Source: Hyphomicrobiales bacterium
GTDB taxonomy: Bacteria > Pseudomonadota > Alphaproteobacteria > Rhizobiales > Xanthobacteraceae
DNA length: 64,000 nucleotides
Direction: 5' to 3'
Assembly (NCBI GenBank): GCA_017305715.1
Contig: JAFKKG010000014.1
Coordinates: 124,001 to 188,000, forward strand
Shown one piece after another: positions 18,013-27,673 of this stretch. The notes under the pieces are model-generated. The model worked only from the letters and a program-made list of their open reading frames with translations, ran no database searches and had not been told where the DNA came from. Within the stretch, counting starts at the first letter, position 1. Each line of letters begins with the position of its first letter. The position numbers and the translations under genes were made by a program.

Positions 18013-21000
18013 CTATGAACGCGACCTTGCCGGGTCAAGCGCGGTCACGCCGAGATGATAGGATGCCAGCGCCGCGTCCAGCGCGGGGGCGGAAATCTCC
18101 ATCAAATCAGGCGTTTCGGTCCAGAGCAGCGCGGCCCGGACCGGCAGCTGGGGATAAAGTTTTGCGAGCACCGCCCGGTACAGCGCGAGCTGGCGGACAT
18201 AGCCCTGCGGGGCCTCGGCCGGCAGCTTGGGCGGGACGTGGTTGGTCTTGTAGTCGACGATCAGGACCTCCCGTTCGGTGACCACCAGGCGGTCGATTTG
18301 GCCGGAAACCAGGGCCGGAGGTTGGCCGAGTCGGTCCAGCCGTCCGACGATCGAGACCTCGGCCTGGCTACCCCGGGCAAAGGCATGCGCAAACCGCGGG
18401 TCCGCGATCAGGGCGACCGCGCCTTCCGCCAGCATACGCCGTTCGTCCTCGGTCCAGCCGTCGGCGTTGCGGGCGAGATACGACAGCGCGGCCTCGCGGC
18501 GTCGATCCGGTGCGAGTTCGGGCAGCGATTGCAGCAGGCGGTGCACCAGCGTGCCGCGCTTGAGCGCTTTTGCGCGCAACAGAACCGATTCGCCTGACCG
18601 GACCGGATAGCCGTCATCGTCAGCGGGATCGGAGGGCCGCAACAAACCCTCCGCCGGGCGCTCGGGTTGCGCCGGCGTCAGCAGCCATGATGGAAAAACC
18701 ACCGATGTCGTCTTTGCCGGTGCAACGGGTCCCGTGGCGGCTGCGATTTTCTCGGCCCGGGAATAGCGCTTCACGATCCCGCCTGGTGTCTTGATCTCCT
18801 CAAGCTGCAATTCGGAACGCTCGAGGCCCTTGGCGATCAGGTCGTACCAGGATGAGGGACGGATATCCCGCCGGTTGCCGGGCATGCAGCCGCCGACGAT
18901 CAGCCGATCGGCCGCGCGCGTCATCGCCACGTAGAGCAGGCGGCGGTATTCATCCTCGGTATCGCCGAGCATTTCCGCGCGGGCGGCGGCGACGGCGGGC
19001 GGGTCATCGGCCTTGCGGCCGGCCCACACCACGATTCCAGGGGCGTGCGGACGGGCATTGCCCTGCGGCAAATGGATGAGCCGCAGCCGCTGTGTATCCG
19101 AAGGCGATGTCGTGGTGTCGACCAGAAACACCACGGAGGCTTCCAGGCCCTTGGCGCCATGCACCGTCATGACACGGACTTCGTCGCGCGAGATTTCCAT
19201 GTCGCGCTTCACCTCGGTGTCGGCCGCGCGCAGCCATGCCATGAAGCCCTGCAGCGAGGCCGGCGCCTTGCGCTCATAGTTGAGCGCCAGTTCGAGAAAT
19301 TCGTCGAGCGCGTCATTGGCTTCGTGCCCGAGCCGGTTCAGGATGCGCGCACGGCCGCCGTCGCCGCCCAGCAGCCAGGCATAGAACGCGAACGGCGTCG
19401 CGTTGACGACGCGGCGCTCGCACTGCTCCAGCCGCCAGAGCGCGTCCCTCAGCAATCCGTCGGTCGCGGCGCGCGCGCTCAGGGCAGCGCGCAACGAGCC
19501 CTTGCGCTGCCAGGCAAGCTTGAACAGATCATCGTCGGAGAGGCCGAACAACGGGCTCTTCAATGCGACCGCCAGCGCCAGATCGTCCTGCGGCAACAGC
19601 AATGCGTCCGCCAGATTCATCAGGTCGATCGCCGCGATGTGCTCGGTCAGTTTGAGCCGGTCGGCGCCGGCGACCGGGACATTGGCGTGCTTCAGCGCCT
19701 GGATGACAGCATCGAACGCATTGCCGCGCCGTCGCACCAGCACCAGCATGTCGCCGTAACGCAGCGGACGGCGGCTACCTGCGCTGCCGGTCATGGCGCC
19801 ACTCTCGACCAGCGATTTGATCTCGGCCTGAATGCGCCGGGCGAGCTTGACTTCGGGACTGGTCACCGAGACGCCGTCGAAGGGCGCGCGCCAGCCTTCC
19901 ATGTCCGGTCTGTCGTCGGCGACCGCCAGATCCCAGAGATCGATCAGGCTGGGACCGGCATCCTCCAGCGCGTGATGGATCGGGTATCCGTTCTCGACCG
20001 CATGGATGCTGCGGAATATCTCCTGCTCGCGGAAAACATGATCGACCGAATGCAGGATTGCCGGCCCGGAACGAAACGAATAGTTGAAGGATACCGGATC
20101 GAATTTCAGCCCGGCATCCTCGAATTTCTTCTTCAGCGCCCGCCGGCGCAGGTCGAACTCGCGCGGCGCGGCGCCCTGGAACGAAAAGATCGACTGCTTC
20201 TCGTCACCGACCGCAAACACGGTGCGCGTCACGCCGTCGCGCGCGCCGGCGCCCGAGGTGAACTCCGAAATAATGTGCGCGACGATGTCCCATTGCCGCG
20301 GGCTGGTGTCCTGCGCCTCGTCGATCAGCACGTGATCGACGCCGCGATCGAGCTTGTAATGCACCCAGCCGGAAGAGACGCGATCCAGCATCGCCAGCGT
20401 CTTGTCGATCAGATCGTCATAATCCAGCAGCCCGCGCTCCAGCTTCTCGCGCCGGTAGATCGCGGCCGCCGCCGTTGCGATATGCAGCAGCGCTTCGGTG
20501 CGGTCGCGGGCCGTCACGGCGCGGCGACGCTCGATCAGGGGCCCGATGCGATCGGCCTCCGACTCGAACCGCCGGCCAAGCTGCGGATTATTGTCGATGA
20601 ATTTTTTCGTCACCACCGATTTGCGGCGGCTGCGTTCGGTCTCGGTGAGAAACACGCCGAGATATTCCTCGACCTGCGCCGCGCCGGTGAACATCAGTCC
20701 GGCGCGAAGCCGGGCGGCCTGATCCTGGTCGGTCTTGCTGCCGGTATCGAGAACGAGCGCAATCGCTTCCCATTCAGACCGCGGCAGGTTCGGTCCATCG
20801 ACGATGGCGCGTTCGACGTCTTCGATCCGGTCCTCGGGATCGACACCCAGCGCCGCGGAGACCTGCTCGGTCGCGACATGCGCGTTGCCGGCGGCATCCG
20901 TCCAGACCATGAAATGATCGCGGCTGAGACAGGCCTCGCGCACCACCTCCTTGAAGGTGACGTCGGCCGCATTGGCCATCGCCATCCGGAGCGCCTGGCC

Positions 21001-21540
21001 GGTCGGGCTGTCGGGCTGGCGCGACGCCTCGAGAAACACCGAAAGGTTGGCGCGCTCCATCATCTCGTTCTGGTCGCGGTCATCGAGCACGGCGAACCGC
21101 GCCGGCACGTTGGCCTCGAACGGGAATTGCTGCAGCAGGCGGGTGCACAACGCATGGATGGTCTGCACCTTCAGCCCGCCGGGCGTCTCGAGCGCGCAGG
21201 CGAACAATTGACGCGCGGATTTTCTCAGCCTGGCATTCGGGTGCGCAATTCCCACTTCCTTGATCGCGGCCTCCAGTTCGGCGTCATCCAGCGTGACCCA
21301 ATGGCCGAGCGTCGAGAACACCCGCTCGGCCATGTTGGCGGCGGCGGCCTTTGTGAAGGTGATGCAGAGGATCTTTTCCGGCGCCACGCCGCCGAGCAAA
21401 AGCCGGATCACGCGCTGCACCAGCACATGCGTCTTGCCCGAGCCGGCATTGGCGGAGACGAACGAGGACGCCGCAGGATCGGACGCGCGCGCCTGCGTGT
21501 CTCGCACATTGGGCGGAATGATGCGGGGCGCCTTCACCAT
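18013..21540 (-). CDS. addA: Double-strand break repair helicase-nuclease AddA
   Basis: UvrD-like helicase plus RecB-type nuclease that resects DNA ends with AddB for recombination. About 1175 aa. Walker A is [12 protein letters not shown] (29-40), followed by [36 protein letters not shown] (Walker B), [33 protein letters not shown] and [15 protein letters not shown]. The C-terminal nuclease has [14 protein letters not shown] with the catalytic Asp and Lys. The ATG at 21540 overlaps the addB stop by seven bases (ATGGTGA). An upstream in-frame ATG at 21573 lies inside addB. Confidence 0.95.
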   Translation of the reverse strand: MVKAPRIIPPNVRDTQARASDPAASSFVSANAGSGKTHVLVQRVIRLLLGGVAPEKILCITFTKAAAANMAERVFSTLGHWVTLDDAELEAAIKEVGIAHPNARLRKSARQLFACALETPGGLKVQTIHALCTRLLQQFPFEANVPARFAVLDDRDQNEMMERANLSVFLEASRQPDSPTGQALRMAMANAADVTFKEVVREACLSRDHFMVWTDAAGNAHVATEQVSAALGVDPEDRIEDVERAIVDGPNLPRSEWEAIALVLDTGSKTDQDQAARLRAGLMFTGAAQVEEYLGVFLTETERSRRKSVVTKKFIDNNPQLGRRFESEADRIGPLIERRRAVTARDRTEALLHIATAAAAIYRREKLERGLLDYDDLIDKTLAMLDRVSSGWVHYKLDRGVDHVLIDEAQDTSPRQWDIVAHIISEFTSGAGARDGVTRTVFAVGDEKQSIFSFQGAAPREFDLRRRALKKKFEDAGLKFDPVSFNYSFRSGPAILHSVDHVFREQEIFRSIHAVENGYPIHHALEDAGPSLIDLWDLAVADDRPDMEGWRAPFDGVSVTSPEVKLARRIQAEIKSLVESGAMTGSAGSRRPLRYGDMLVLVRRRGNAFDAVIQALKHANVPVAGADRLKLTEHIAAIDLMNLADALLLPQDDLALAVALKSPLFGLSDDDLFKLAWQRKGSLRAALSARAATDGLLRDALWRLEQCERRVVNATPFAFYAWLLGGDGGRARILNRLGHEANDALDEFLELALNYERKAPASLQGFMAWLRAADTEVKRDMEISRDEVRVMTVHGAKGLEASVVFLVDTTTSPSDTQRLRLIHLPQGNARPHAPGIVVWAGRKADDPPAVAAARAEMLGDTEDEYRRLLYVAMTRAADRLIVGGCMPGNRRDIRPSSWYDLIAKGLERSELQLEEIKTPGGIVKRYSRAEKIAAATGPVAPAKTTSVVFPSWLLTPAQPERPAEGLLRPSDPADDDGYPVRSGESVLLRAKALKRGTLVHRLLQSLPELAPDRRREAALSYLARNADGWTEDERRMLAEGAVALIADPRFAHAFARGSQAEVSIVGRLDRLGQPPALVSGQIDRLVVTEREVLIVDYKTNHVPPKLPAEAPQGYVRQLALYRAVLAKLYPQLPVRAALLWTETPDLMEISAPALDAALASYHLGVTALDPARSRS

Positions 21541-24500
21541 TCCTCGATCCCCAGGCCGCCGGCCGCGGACCATTCCTTGATCCGGGCGAGATCGTCATAT
21601 GCGCCGTAGCGGTTCGACCACATCGACAGGTTCAGCGAGGTATAGGCCTGGTTCTCGTCGTCGAATTTGCGGATCAGTTTCTCCAGCTCCAGCCGCGCGT
21701 AATCCGCCGCTTCGTCCGGCGGCTGCGGCGTGTCGTTGTTCCTGATCTTCAATTCCAGCGAGCGATGTTCGCCGGGCGGGTTGTTGCCGCTCAGCCTGAC
21801 ATAAGCGAGTTCGGCCACGGAAGAATCCGCGCCGATATTCGCAAAACCGCCTTCGCGCAGGATCGCGGCTTCGAGGGTGAGCTGCGGCGATAGCCCCATG
21901 CGCACCTGCTTGCCGGTCGGCGGTTGGCCGGTCTTGTAGTCGAGGATCGCAAACCGGCCGTCGGCGCGTTGCTCGATACGGTCGGCGCGGGCGGAGAGGA
22001 TGAAGGTCCGCTCATCATCGAGCGGAATGCCGATCTCGCCCCTGATCTCGGCGTCGATCCGGCTGATATGACCCCGCCGCGCCAGTTCCCAATCGGCGAA
22101 CCAAGCGGCGATACGCTGGAATCGCGGCCACCACAGCGCCCGCGCCTCGGGGCGCTCCATCAGCGGCGCAAAGTGCTTTTCGCCGATGCCGCGCAGCGCG
22201 AGCGCCGGCTGGGCAGGCAGCGCGTCGGCGAAAGTCTTGGTGAATTCGCCGAGTGATTCATGGATCGCCGAGCCGCGGTCGGCCGCCGACAGCGGCATGT
22301 CGACGGGATCGAGCGGGTCGAGCCGCAGAATGTATTTCGCATAGATCGTGTAGGGATCGCGCAGCCAGTCCTCGATCGCCGTCACCGACAATTTCAGCGG
22401 CCGTGTCGCCCGCGGCGGCCTCGGCTCGGGTTGCGGGATCGGTTCGATCTTGCTTGGCCGGTCGAGTTCGGCGGCAAAGCGGACATAATCCTCGCCTGTG
22501 CGCGTGGCCTGTTTCCAGCGTTCCTCGCCGGCGACCGCCTCCAACCGGTGCAGGAAGCGCGAGGCGACAGCCGGTGCGCCGCCGACTTTCGCCGAATGAG
22601 TCAGGATGACGTCGGTGTGCCCAAGCAGTTGCGCGAAGTCGTGCGCGGAAAGACCGATGCGCCGCTCCGGCAGATCGAGGCCGAGTTCATGCCGCATCGG
22701 CCGGCTCAGCCACGGATCGATCCGCGGCGATGGCGGCCAGACGCCTTCGACCAGCCCGCCGAGGATCACGCGATCGGATTCGGTCAGACGCGCTTCGAGC
22801 TGGCCATAGATCTGCAGCTGCGCGCTCGCCTGCTCCGGCCGCCGCACCATGCGGTCGGCAAAGGCGGTCTGGAACAATTCGGGATAATCGCCGAGCTGGA
22901 CCATCAGCCCGCTCGGTTTCTCCTCGCCCAGGAGATCGTCGAACGCCGAAGCCAGCGCCGATCCCTGGATGCCCTCGAACGCGACGACGATTCCGTTCTG
23001 ATCGGACGACAGTGCCATCAGCACTTCGCGATGGCGATGCGCCAGTTCGGCAAAGTCATAGGGCTTCGATGACGCCATGCTTTCGAGCGGCAGCAGAGCC
23101 TTCTGCAGCGCAGATATCAGCGCTTGCGCTTGGTCGAGATCGTCGTCGCGCAATTTGGCGCGTTGTTCGGAAGCATGGAGAGAGGATGTTTCCTGCGCCC
23201 TCAGCTTGCCGAGTTCGGTACGAAAGCGATCGAAGTCGCGCGCGAGGCCGGCGCTTCCGGCTTGCGGCCGCGTGCCGCGCAACAGTGCGAGTTCCAGCAC
23301 CTCGATGGCGTGTTTGAGCGCGCCATGCGCGCCGCCGAGCCGGAACAGCGGATGCTTTATCAGCGCCAGCAAGGTCGGTGGCTCCAGCCCCTTGGCCGCC
23401 GTTTCCGCCACCAGCCGCGCAAAGATGCCGGCGGAGGTATCCATCAGCGCGTCACCGCCGGAATCGTCGAATTCGAGGTTCCAGCGGCCGAGCGCGGCCA
23501 TCACCCGCCGCGCCAGCGCGCGATCCGGCGTCACCAGCGCCGCCGATTTGTTCAGGTGCCGCGCCTCGCGCATCGCGACCGCGATCGCCAGCGCCTCCAT
23601 CTCCGGATTGGGGGCGGCGACGACCGCGAGGTTTTTCATGCCGCCGGAAATCCTGGCGGCAATCTCCGGCTGCTCAAGCCGGCCGTGCCATTGCTCGGTC
23701 GCGGTCGACGGCCGCATCGTCTCGGAGACCAGCACGTCGCGTCCGTCAGGCGCCGGTGTGCCCAAAATCTCGACGTCGCGCCGCGTGATGCCGAACCGGT
23801 CCAGCAAACCCTGCATCGCGAATTGCGGATGGTTCGAGGCGGGCGGCGCGGTGAATTTGCCTTGCGCGTTTCTGATGCCGCCGATGGTCTGCCAGGCCGC
23901 GTCATCCAGATCGGTATCGAGCCCCGGCAGCACCACCGCGCCTTGTTCGAGGTTCGCGACGACATGCAGAAATTTGGCGGTCGTCGGCATGGAGCCGGTC
24001 GACCCCGCCGCAATCACCGGTCCCTTGTGATGCGCGGCGAGGCGCGCCGCTTCGGCGTCGATCAGAAGGTCGCGCCGCGCCGCCGGTTCGATGCGTCCGA
24101 TCTCGTGCAGATGCTGCGGCCACGCCTTGCGCGCGATGCGCAAAAAGTCCAGCGAGTGCTGCCAATATCGATCGAGCTGGTCCGGCACCAGCTTGTCGAG
24201 CGCGTTCCAGTCGACGCCGCGGGTGACCATGTCATCCATCAGCCGCGCCAGATCGCCCGCCAGCGCCAGCGTCGAAGCGGGGCCGCCGACGACCAGCGGC
24301 GCGGAGACCGGCGTCTTGGCCCATGCCGCCACCAGATGCGCCAGCGTCAGCCGTCGTTCGAGTTCGCCGAGCTTTGGTGGAATGTCGAGCGGCGTCACGC
24401 CGCCGAATTGCTCGGCGCTTTCCGAAAACGCCAGTTCATCCTCGTCGATATCGCCGAGCGCGACGATGCGCGGCAGGATCGCCGCATCCGTCTTCATCTC

Positions 24501-24680
24501 ATCGAGAAAGATTTCCCGCGCCAGCCGGCCGGCGCGCCTTGTCGGCAGATAGAGCGTCGCCTGCGCCAGATTCAACGGATTGTGGCGCGCCTCGAACCCC
24601 TCGACCAGCCGGCCCTCGACCAGCGCCGAAATGACGGTGCGCAAAAGCGGCACGGATACGGGAACGCTGAAAACGCGCAT
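21534..24680 (-). CDS. addB: Double-strand break repair protein AddB, cysteine-free alphaproteobacterial type
   Basis: Partner of AddA, 1048 aa. The N-terminal half is a degenerate helicase-like region without a GxGKT ATP loop. The C-terminal RecB-family nuclease is clear: SVTAIEDWLRDPYTIYAKYILRL, RGSAIHESLGEF and GRFAILDYKTGQPPTGKQVRMGLSPQLTLEAAIL, with the Asp and Lys of the DYKTG motif. In Firmicutes AddB four cysteines hold an iron-sulfur cluster around the nuclease. I find no cysteine in this whole protein, and Tyr stands in the first cluster position (DPYTIYAKY). Coupled to addA by overlap. Confidence 0.93.
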   Translation of the reverse strand: MRVFSVPVSVPLLRTVISALVEGRLVEGFEARHNPLNLAQATLYLPTRRAGRLAREIFLDEMKTDAAILPRIVALGDIDEDELAFSESAEQFGGVTPLDIPPKLGELERRLTLAHLVAAWAKTPVSAPLVVGGPASTLALAGDLARLMDDMVTRGVDWNALDKLVPDQLDRYWQHSLDFLRIARKAWPQHLHEIGRIEPAARRDLLIDAEAARLAAHHKGPVIAAGSTGSMPTTAKFLHVVANLEQGAVVLPGLDTDLDDAAWQTIGGIRNAQGKFTAPPASNHPQFAMQGLLDRFGITRRDVEILGTPAPDGRDVLVSETMRPSTATEQWHGRLEQPEIAARISGGMKNLAVVAAPNPEMEALAIAVAMREARHLNKSAALVTPDRALARRVMAALGRWNLEFDDSGGDALMDTSAGIFARLVAETAAKGLEPPTLLALIKHPLFRLGGAHGALKHAIEVLELALLRGTRPQAGSAGLARDFDRFRTELGKLRAQETSSLHASEQRAKLRDDDLDQAQALISALQKALLPLESMASSKPYDFAELAHRHREVLMALSSDQNGIVVAFEGIQGSALASAFDDLLGEEKPSGLMVQLGDYPELFQTAFADRMVRRPEQASAQLQIYGQLEARLTESDRVILGGLVEGVWPPSPRIDPWLSRPMRHELGLDLPERRIGLSAHDFAQLLGHTDVILTHSAKVGGAPAVASRFLHRLEAVAGEERWKQATRTGEDYVRFAAELDRPSKIEPIPQPEPRPPRATRPLKLSVTAIEDWLRDPYTIYAKYILRLDPLDPVDMPLSAADRGSAIHESLGEFTKTFADALPAQPALALRGIGEKHFAPLMERPEARALWWPRFQRIAAWFADWELARRGHISRIDAEIRGEIGIPLDDERTFILSARADRIEQRADGRFAILDYKTGQPPTGKQVRMGLSPQLTLEAAILREGGFANIGADSSVAELAYVRLSGNNPPGEHRSLELKIRNNDTPQPPDEAADYARLELEKLIRKFDDENQAYTSLNLSMWSNRYGAYDDLARIKEWSAAGGLGIEEW

Positions 24681-24755
24681 GGGCTGCCTGATTCGAGGTC
24701 AGGGCAATATAGGGAGTGATCTCGCAATGGTCATGGGCGGGATGCAACTCTCCCC

Positions 24756-24884
24756 CGTCGTCCCGGACAAGCGAAGCGCGATCCGGCACCCATAGCCACA
24801 GGGAGAAGTTTTGCGAACGGTGTCTGCTACCGAGCCTTTATCGATAGATCGCGCGGTATGGGTCCCGGCCTTCGCCGGGACGAC
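24756..24884. repeat. Dispersed palindrome-bounded intergenic element, copy B
   Basis: Starts CGTCGTCCCGG and ends with the complement CCGGGACGAC. The right end is the hairpin CCCGGC-CTTC-GCCGGG. The interior blocks CACCCATAGCCACA, AACGGTGTCTGCTACC and GCGCGGTATGGGTC align with the reverse complement of copy C. The left hairpin is imperfect. It lies between the 5' end of addB and the 3' end of the uridylyltransferase gene. Confidence 0.75.
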
Positions 24885-24896
24885 AATGGAAAGAGC

Positions 24897-25619
24897 TTAC
24901 GCCACGCTCTCCGAAAACGCCTCTTCCGCGGCCTGCACCGCGTCGGGGGTTCCGACATGCATCCAGACGCCGTCGAGCCGCAGCCCGAACAGCCGTTCCT
25001 GCTCATTGGCCTGGTCGAACATTTTGGTCAGCGAGAATTCGCCCGCAGGCGCGTCCTTGAACAGCGACGGCGACATGATCGCCGCACCCGCATAGACGAA
25101 CGGCACCACCTGATGTTCCCTGCGCTTGCGCAGCGCGCCGTCCGGCAGCATCGCGTAATCACCGCGCCCGGCATAGCCGATGCTGCTGGTGGTCGGCGCC
25201 ATCAGCAGCAGGATATCCATGCGCGCGGGATCGAAGGTCTCGGCCAGCCGCGTCAGATTGGGCCGCACGCCGTCGATCCACATGGTGTCGGCATTGAGAT
25301 GGAAGAACGGCTCGTTGCCGAGCAAGGGCAGGGCCTTCACGACGGCGCCGCCAGTGCCGAGCACCTGATCGCGCTCGTCGGAAATGATGATACGGGGGCG
25401 GGTTCGCGACGCGGTATGCGCGATGATCTGGTCGGGCAGATAGTGCACATTGACCACGGCTTCGCTGACGCCGGCGCCGGCGAGCTTGTCCAGCACGTGA
25501 TCGAGCAGCGGCTGGCCCATCACGCGCACCAGCGGCTTTGGCATGTGGTCGGTGAGGGGGCGCATGCGCAGGCCGAGACCGGCGGCGAGGACCATGGCTT
25601 TCTTGGGCGTGACAGACAT
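24897..25619 (-). CDS. murU: Nucleotidyltransferase, probable N-acetylmuramate-1-phosphate uridylyltransferase
   Basis: Sugar-1-phosphate nucleotidyltransferase of 240 aa. The N-terminal signature is KAMVLAAGLGLRMRPLTDHMPKPLVRVMGQPLLDH, with the catalytic Arg and Lys of the family; FFHLNADTMWIDG holds the metal Asp, and GDYAMLPDG and FVYAGAAIMSPSLF follow. The AmgK-like kinase domain encoded two genes upstream makes the MurU role likely: it would convert MurNAc-1-phosphate to UDP-MurNAc in cell-wall recycling. The ATG at 25619 (MSVTPKK) is preferred over an earlier ATG at 25703. Glucose-1-phosphate and mannose-1-phosphate transferases cannot be wholly excluded. Confidence 0.78.
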   Translation of the reverse strand: MSVTPKKAMVLAAGLGLRMRPLTDHMPKPLVRVMGQPLLDHVLDKLAGAGVSEAVVNVHYLPDQIIAHTASRTRPRIIISDERDQVLGTGGAVVKALPLLGNEPFFHLNADTMWIDGVRPNLTRLAETFDPARMDILLLMAPTTSSIGYAGRGDYAMLPDGALRKRREHQVVPFVYAGAAIMSPSLFKDAPAGEFSLTKMFDQANEQERLFGLRLDGVWMHVGTPDAVQAAEEAFSESVA

Positions 25620-25743
25620 TTCCAAAATTTCTCGAAACGGACCAGCGCTGCGGATCATACCACGGTGATTCGGCCGATCCAGCGACTGTGAGGCCATAGT
25701 CATTGCAGATGACGGCTGTAAGACGACGCTGGTGCGACGAACC

Positions 25744-26067
25744 TCACGCCTCGGCGGCCTCCGCGCCGCGCTTGGCCACCTTCTTCTTCTTGTCGCCCAG
25801 TTTCAGGAAATTGACGCCGATCTGGTCGCCATTGACCCAGGCCAGTTCGCAGCGACGGTAGGCCAGTCCCGTCGATGACAGCAGCAGGAAGAATTCCTTC
25901 AGATGCAGGCCTTCGACAGAGCCTTCCACCGTCAATTTGGCGCCGCTCTCGGAGACGTCTTCCATCACGCATTCACGGCGCCAGGTGCCGTCGATGCCCA
26001 TCATCTGCGCCGGATAGCCGCGCTCGAATGTGACGCGATCACCCTTGCGCCGCTCTGCTGTACCCAT
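25744..26067 (-). CDS. PilZ domain protein, candidate cyclic-di-GMP receptor
   Basis: 107-aa single-domain protein. It has the arginine element ERRKGDR (residues 5-11) and the DVSESGAKL motif (37-45, D-x-S-x2-G), which together bind c-di-GMP in PilZ proteins. The second half forms the barrel (LKEFFLLLSSTGLAYRRCELAWVNGDQIGVNFL), and the basic tail is KKKKVAKRG. ATG at 26067 (MGTAERR) fits the fold; an extension to 26106 is less likely. It lies between amgK and murU on the same strand, so it may tie c-di-GMP to cell-envelope work, but that link is inference. Confidence 0.82.
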   Translation of the reverse strand: MGTAERRKGDRVTFERGYPAQMMGIDGTWRRECVMEDVSESGAKLTVEGSVEGLHLKEFFLLLSSTGLAYRRCELAWVNGDQIGVNFLKLGDKKKKVAKRGAEAAEA

Positions 26068-26155
26068 CGCAAAATTCCCGGATTCCAAACAGCTGCCCGC
26101 ACGCACGGAGCATAATTTTCGCAGATTAGGACCGGGGTGGCTAACAAGTGGTAAA

Positions 26156-27673
26156 TCAGGACACGGGCGGCGGTACGTTGGCGGTGTACCAATCGCGAAA
26201 GTTGGCCAAAGCCGGGTGGGCCAATGAACGCGTCAGATAGGTCCAGATGCGGGGCTGGTGACGCAGATATTGCGGCTTGCCGTCGCGGCGGTTGAGCCGC
26301 GCGAAGGTGCCGAGCAGCCGGGTGTTGCGTTGCGCCGACATGATGGCATAGAGCTCGGCGAAGCTGGCCGCATCGAAATGGCTGTCGGCGGCGCGCCGGG
26401 CCTTGATGTACCGGGTCAGCAGCGTCAATTCGAGGGCCTCGGGGACGTCGATCCGCGCATCCTGCAATAGCGACACCAGATCGTAGGCGGCCGGTCCCAG
26501 CACCGCATCCTGAAAATCGATGATGCCGACGCGCAGGATGCCGGAGCGATCGCCGAGCCAGATGATGTTCGGGGAATGGAAATCCCGGATCACCCAGGTC
26601 CGTGGCGCGGCGGCCGGCTTCTTCAACAGATTCCGCCACATCGCGACGAATTCGTCCCGCAACGCTTCGCTCGTCTCGACGCCGCGATCGGGCAGATACC
26701 AATCGAGCATCAGCGACATCTCGACCATCCACGCTTCGGTATCGAACACGGGGATAGCGTGGGTCGATTCCAGCGTCAGCAGCAGGACGCTTGGCAGCGT
26801 CTCGCGATGCAGCGCCGCCAGCATGTCGGTCGCCGCCTCGTAGCGCTCCACGATCGGCTGCGGCGGATCGCCCTCGATGATCCCGGCGTGGCCGAAATCC
26901 TCGGTGATCAGGAAGCCCGCTTCGAGGTCCTGGTGGCGGATGGCGGGCGCCGAGAAGCCGCGCTCGCGCAGGCCGTTGGCGATGGCGACGAACGGCTTGA
27001 CGTCTTCGGCCAGATGCACGGCGGCGCTGTACGATTTTCCGTTGTAGATCGGCGGGCCGTCCGGCCGCTTCGGCGAATTCATCAGAATGGCGCTGCCGTC
27101 CTGATGCAGCCGCGCATAGGAGCGCGTCGAGGCGTCGCCCGGCATGCGCTCGCGCTGCGCGTCCAGCATGCCTGCGGTCGCGAGGAACTGCCGCAGCGCT
27201 TGCAGCCTTTCGACCTGCGCCGCGGCCTTGCCATAGCCGGTAAACTCGGCGGCGCGCGCGCCGGATCCGAACATCGGACGGTGGCTGAAGGCGATGTCGA
27301 TGCGGTCCTGCGGCAGCGCATCCGCTGCGCGTTCCGGCCATTCGATCAGCGCCAGCGTGCCCTCGGGCAGCGGCGACAGCCCGATTTCCTCCAGCTCGCT
27401 CGCATCATTGATGCGGTAGAGGTCGGCGTGCACGATCGGAAACGGCGCATCGTAGCTTTGCGCCAGCGTGAAGGTCGGGCTCGGCACCTCCAGCGCCTCG
27501 TCGCCGGCGAGGTAACGGATCATGGCGCGGGCGGCTGATGTCTTGCCGGCGCCGAGATCGCCCGAAAGCGTGATCACGTCACCGGGGCCAACCAGCAGCG
27601 CGAGGTCGGCCATCAGCTGCGCGGTCGCGGTCTCGTTCGCGAGCGCTACCGAGAATGTCGCTGGCCCGGTCAT
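26156..27673 (-). CDS. Fusion: TsaE tRNA t6A ATPase + AmgK-like aminoglycoside-type sugar kinase
   Basis: 505-aa two-domain protein. Residues 1-145 are TsaE, the ATPase that drives threonylcarbamoyl transfer to tRNA: Walker A SGDLGAGKTS (37-46), VPSPTFTLAQSYD, HADLYRI and LALIEWPER. Residues about 155-505 are a phosphotransferase of the APH fold like AmgK, which phosphorylates MurNAc at C1: GDASTRSYARL, the Brenner motif VIRDFHSPNI with Asp364 and Asn369, and IIDFQDAVLGP with Asp386. Its start overlaps the divL stop (ATGA). The same fusion is known in Bradyrhizobium-type genomes. A murU candidate lies downstream, completing a MurNAc recycling pair. Confidence 0.9.
   Translation of the reverse strand: MTGPATFSVALANETATAQLMADLALLVGPGDVITLSGDLGAGKTSAARAMIRYLAGDEALEVPSPTFTLAQSYDAPFPIVHADLYRINDASELEEIGLSPLPEGTLALIEWPERAADALPQDRIDIAFSHRPMFGSGARAAEFTGYGKAAAQVERLQALRQFLATAGMLDAQRERMPGDASTRSYARLHQDGSAILMNSPKRPDGPPIYNGKSYSAAVHLAEDVKPFVAIANGLRERGFSAPAIRHQDLEAGFLITEDFGHAGIIEGDPPQPIVERYEAATDMLAALHRETLPSVLLLTLESTHAIPVFDTEAWMVEMSLMLDWYLPDRGVETSEALRDEFVAMWRNLLKKPAAAPRTWVIRDFHSPNIIWLGDRSGILRVGIIDFQDAVLGPAAYDLVSLLQDARIDVPEALELTLLTRYIKARRAADSHFDAASFAELYAIMSAQRNTRLLGTFARLNRRDGKPQYLRHQPRIWTYLTRSLAHPALANFRDWYTANVPPPVS

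Noticed and set aside
19045..21609. Long plus-strand open frame of about 850 codons opposite addA
   Set aside because: Shadow of addA produced by GC-rich third positions: Arg/Gly/Ala/Gln-rich, no domain, no ribosome site.
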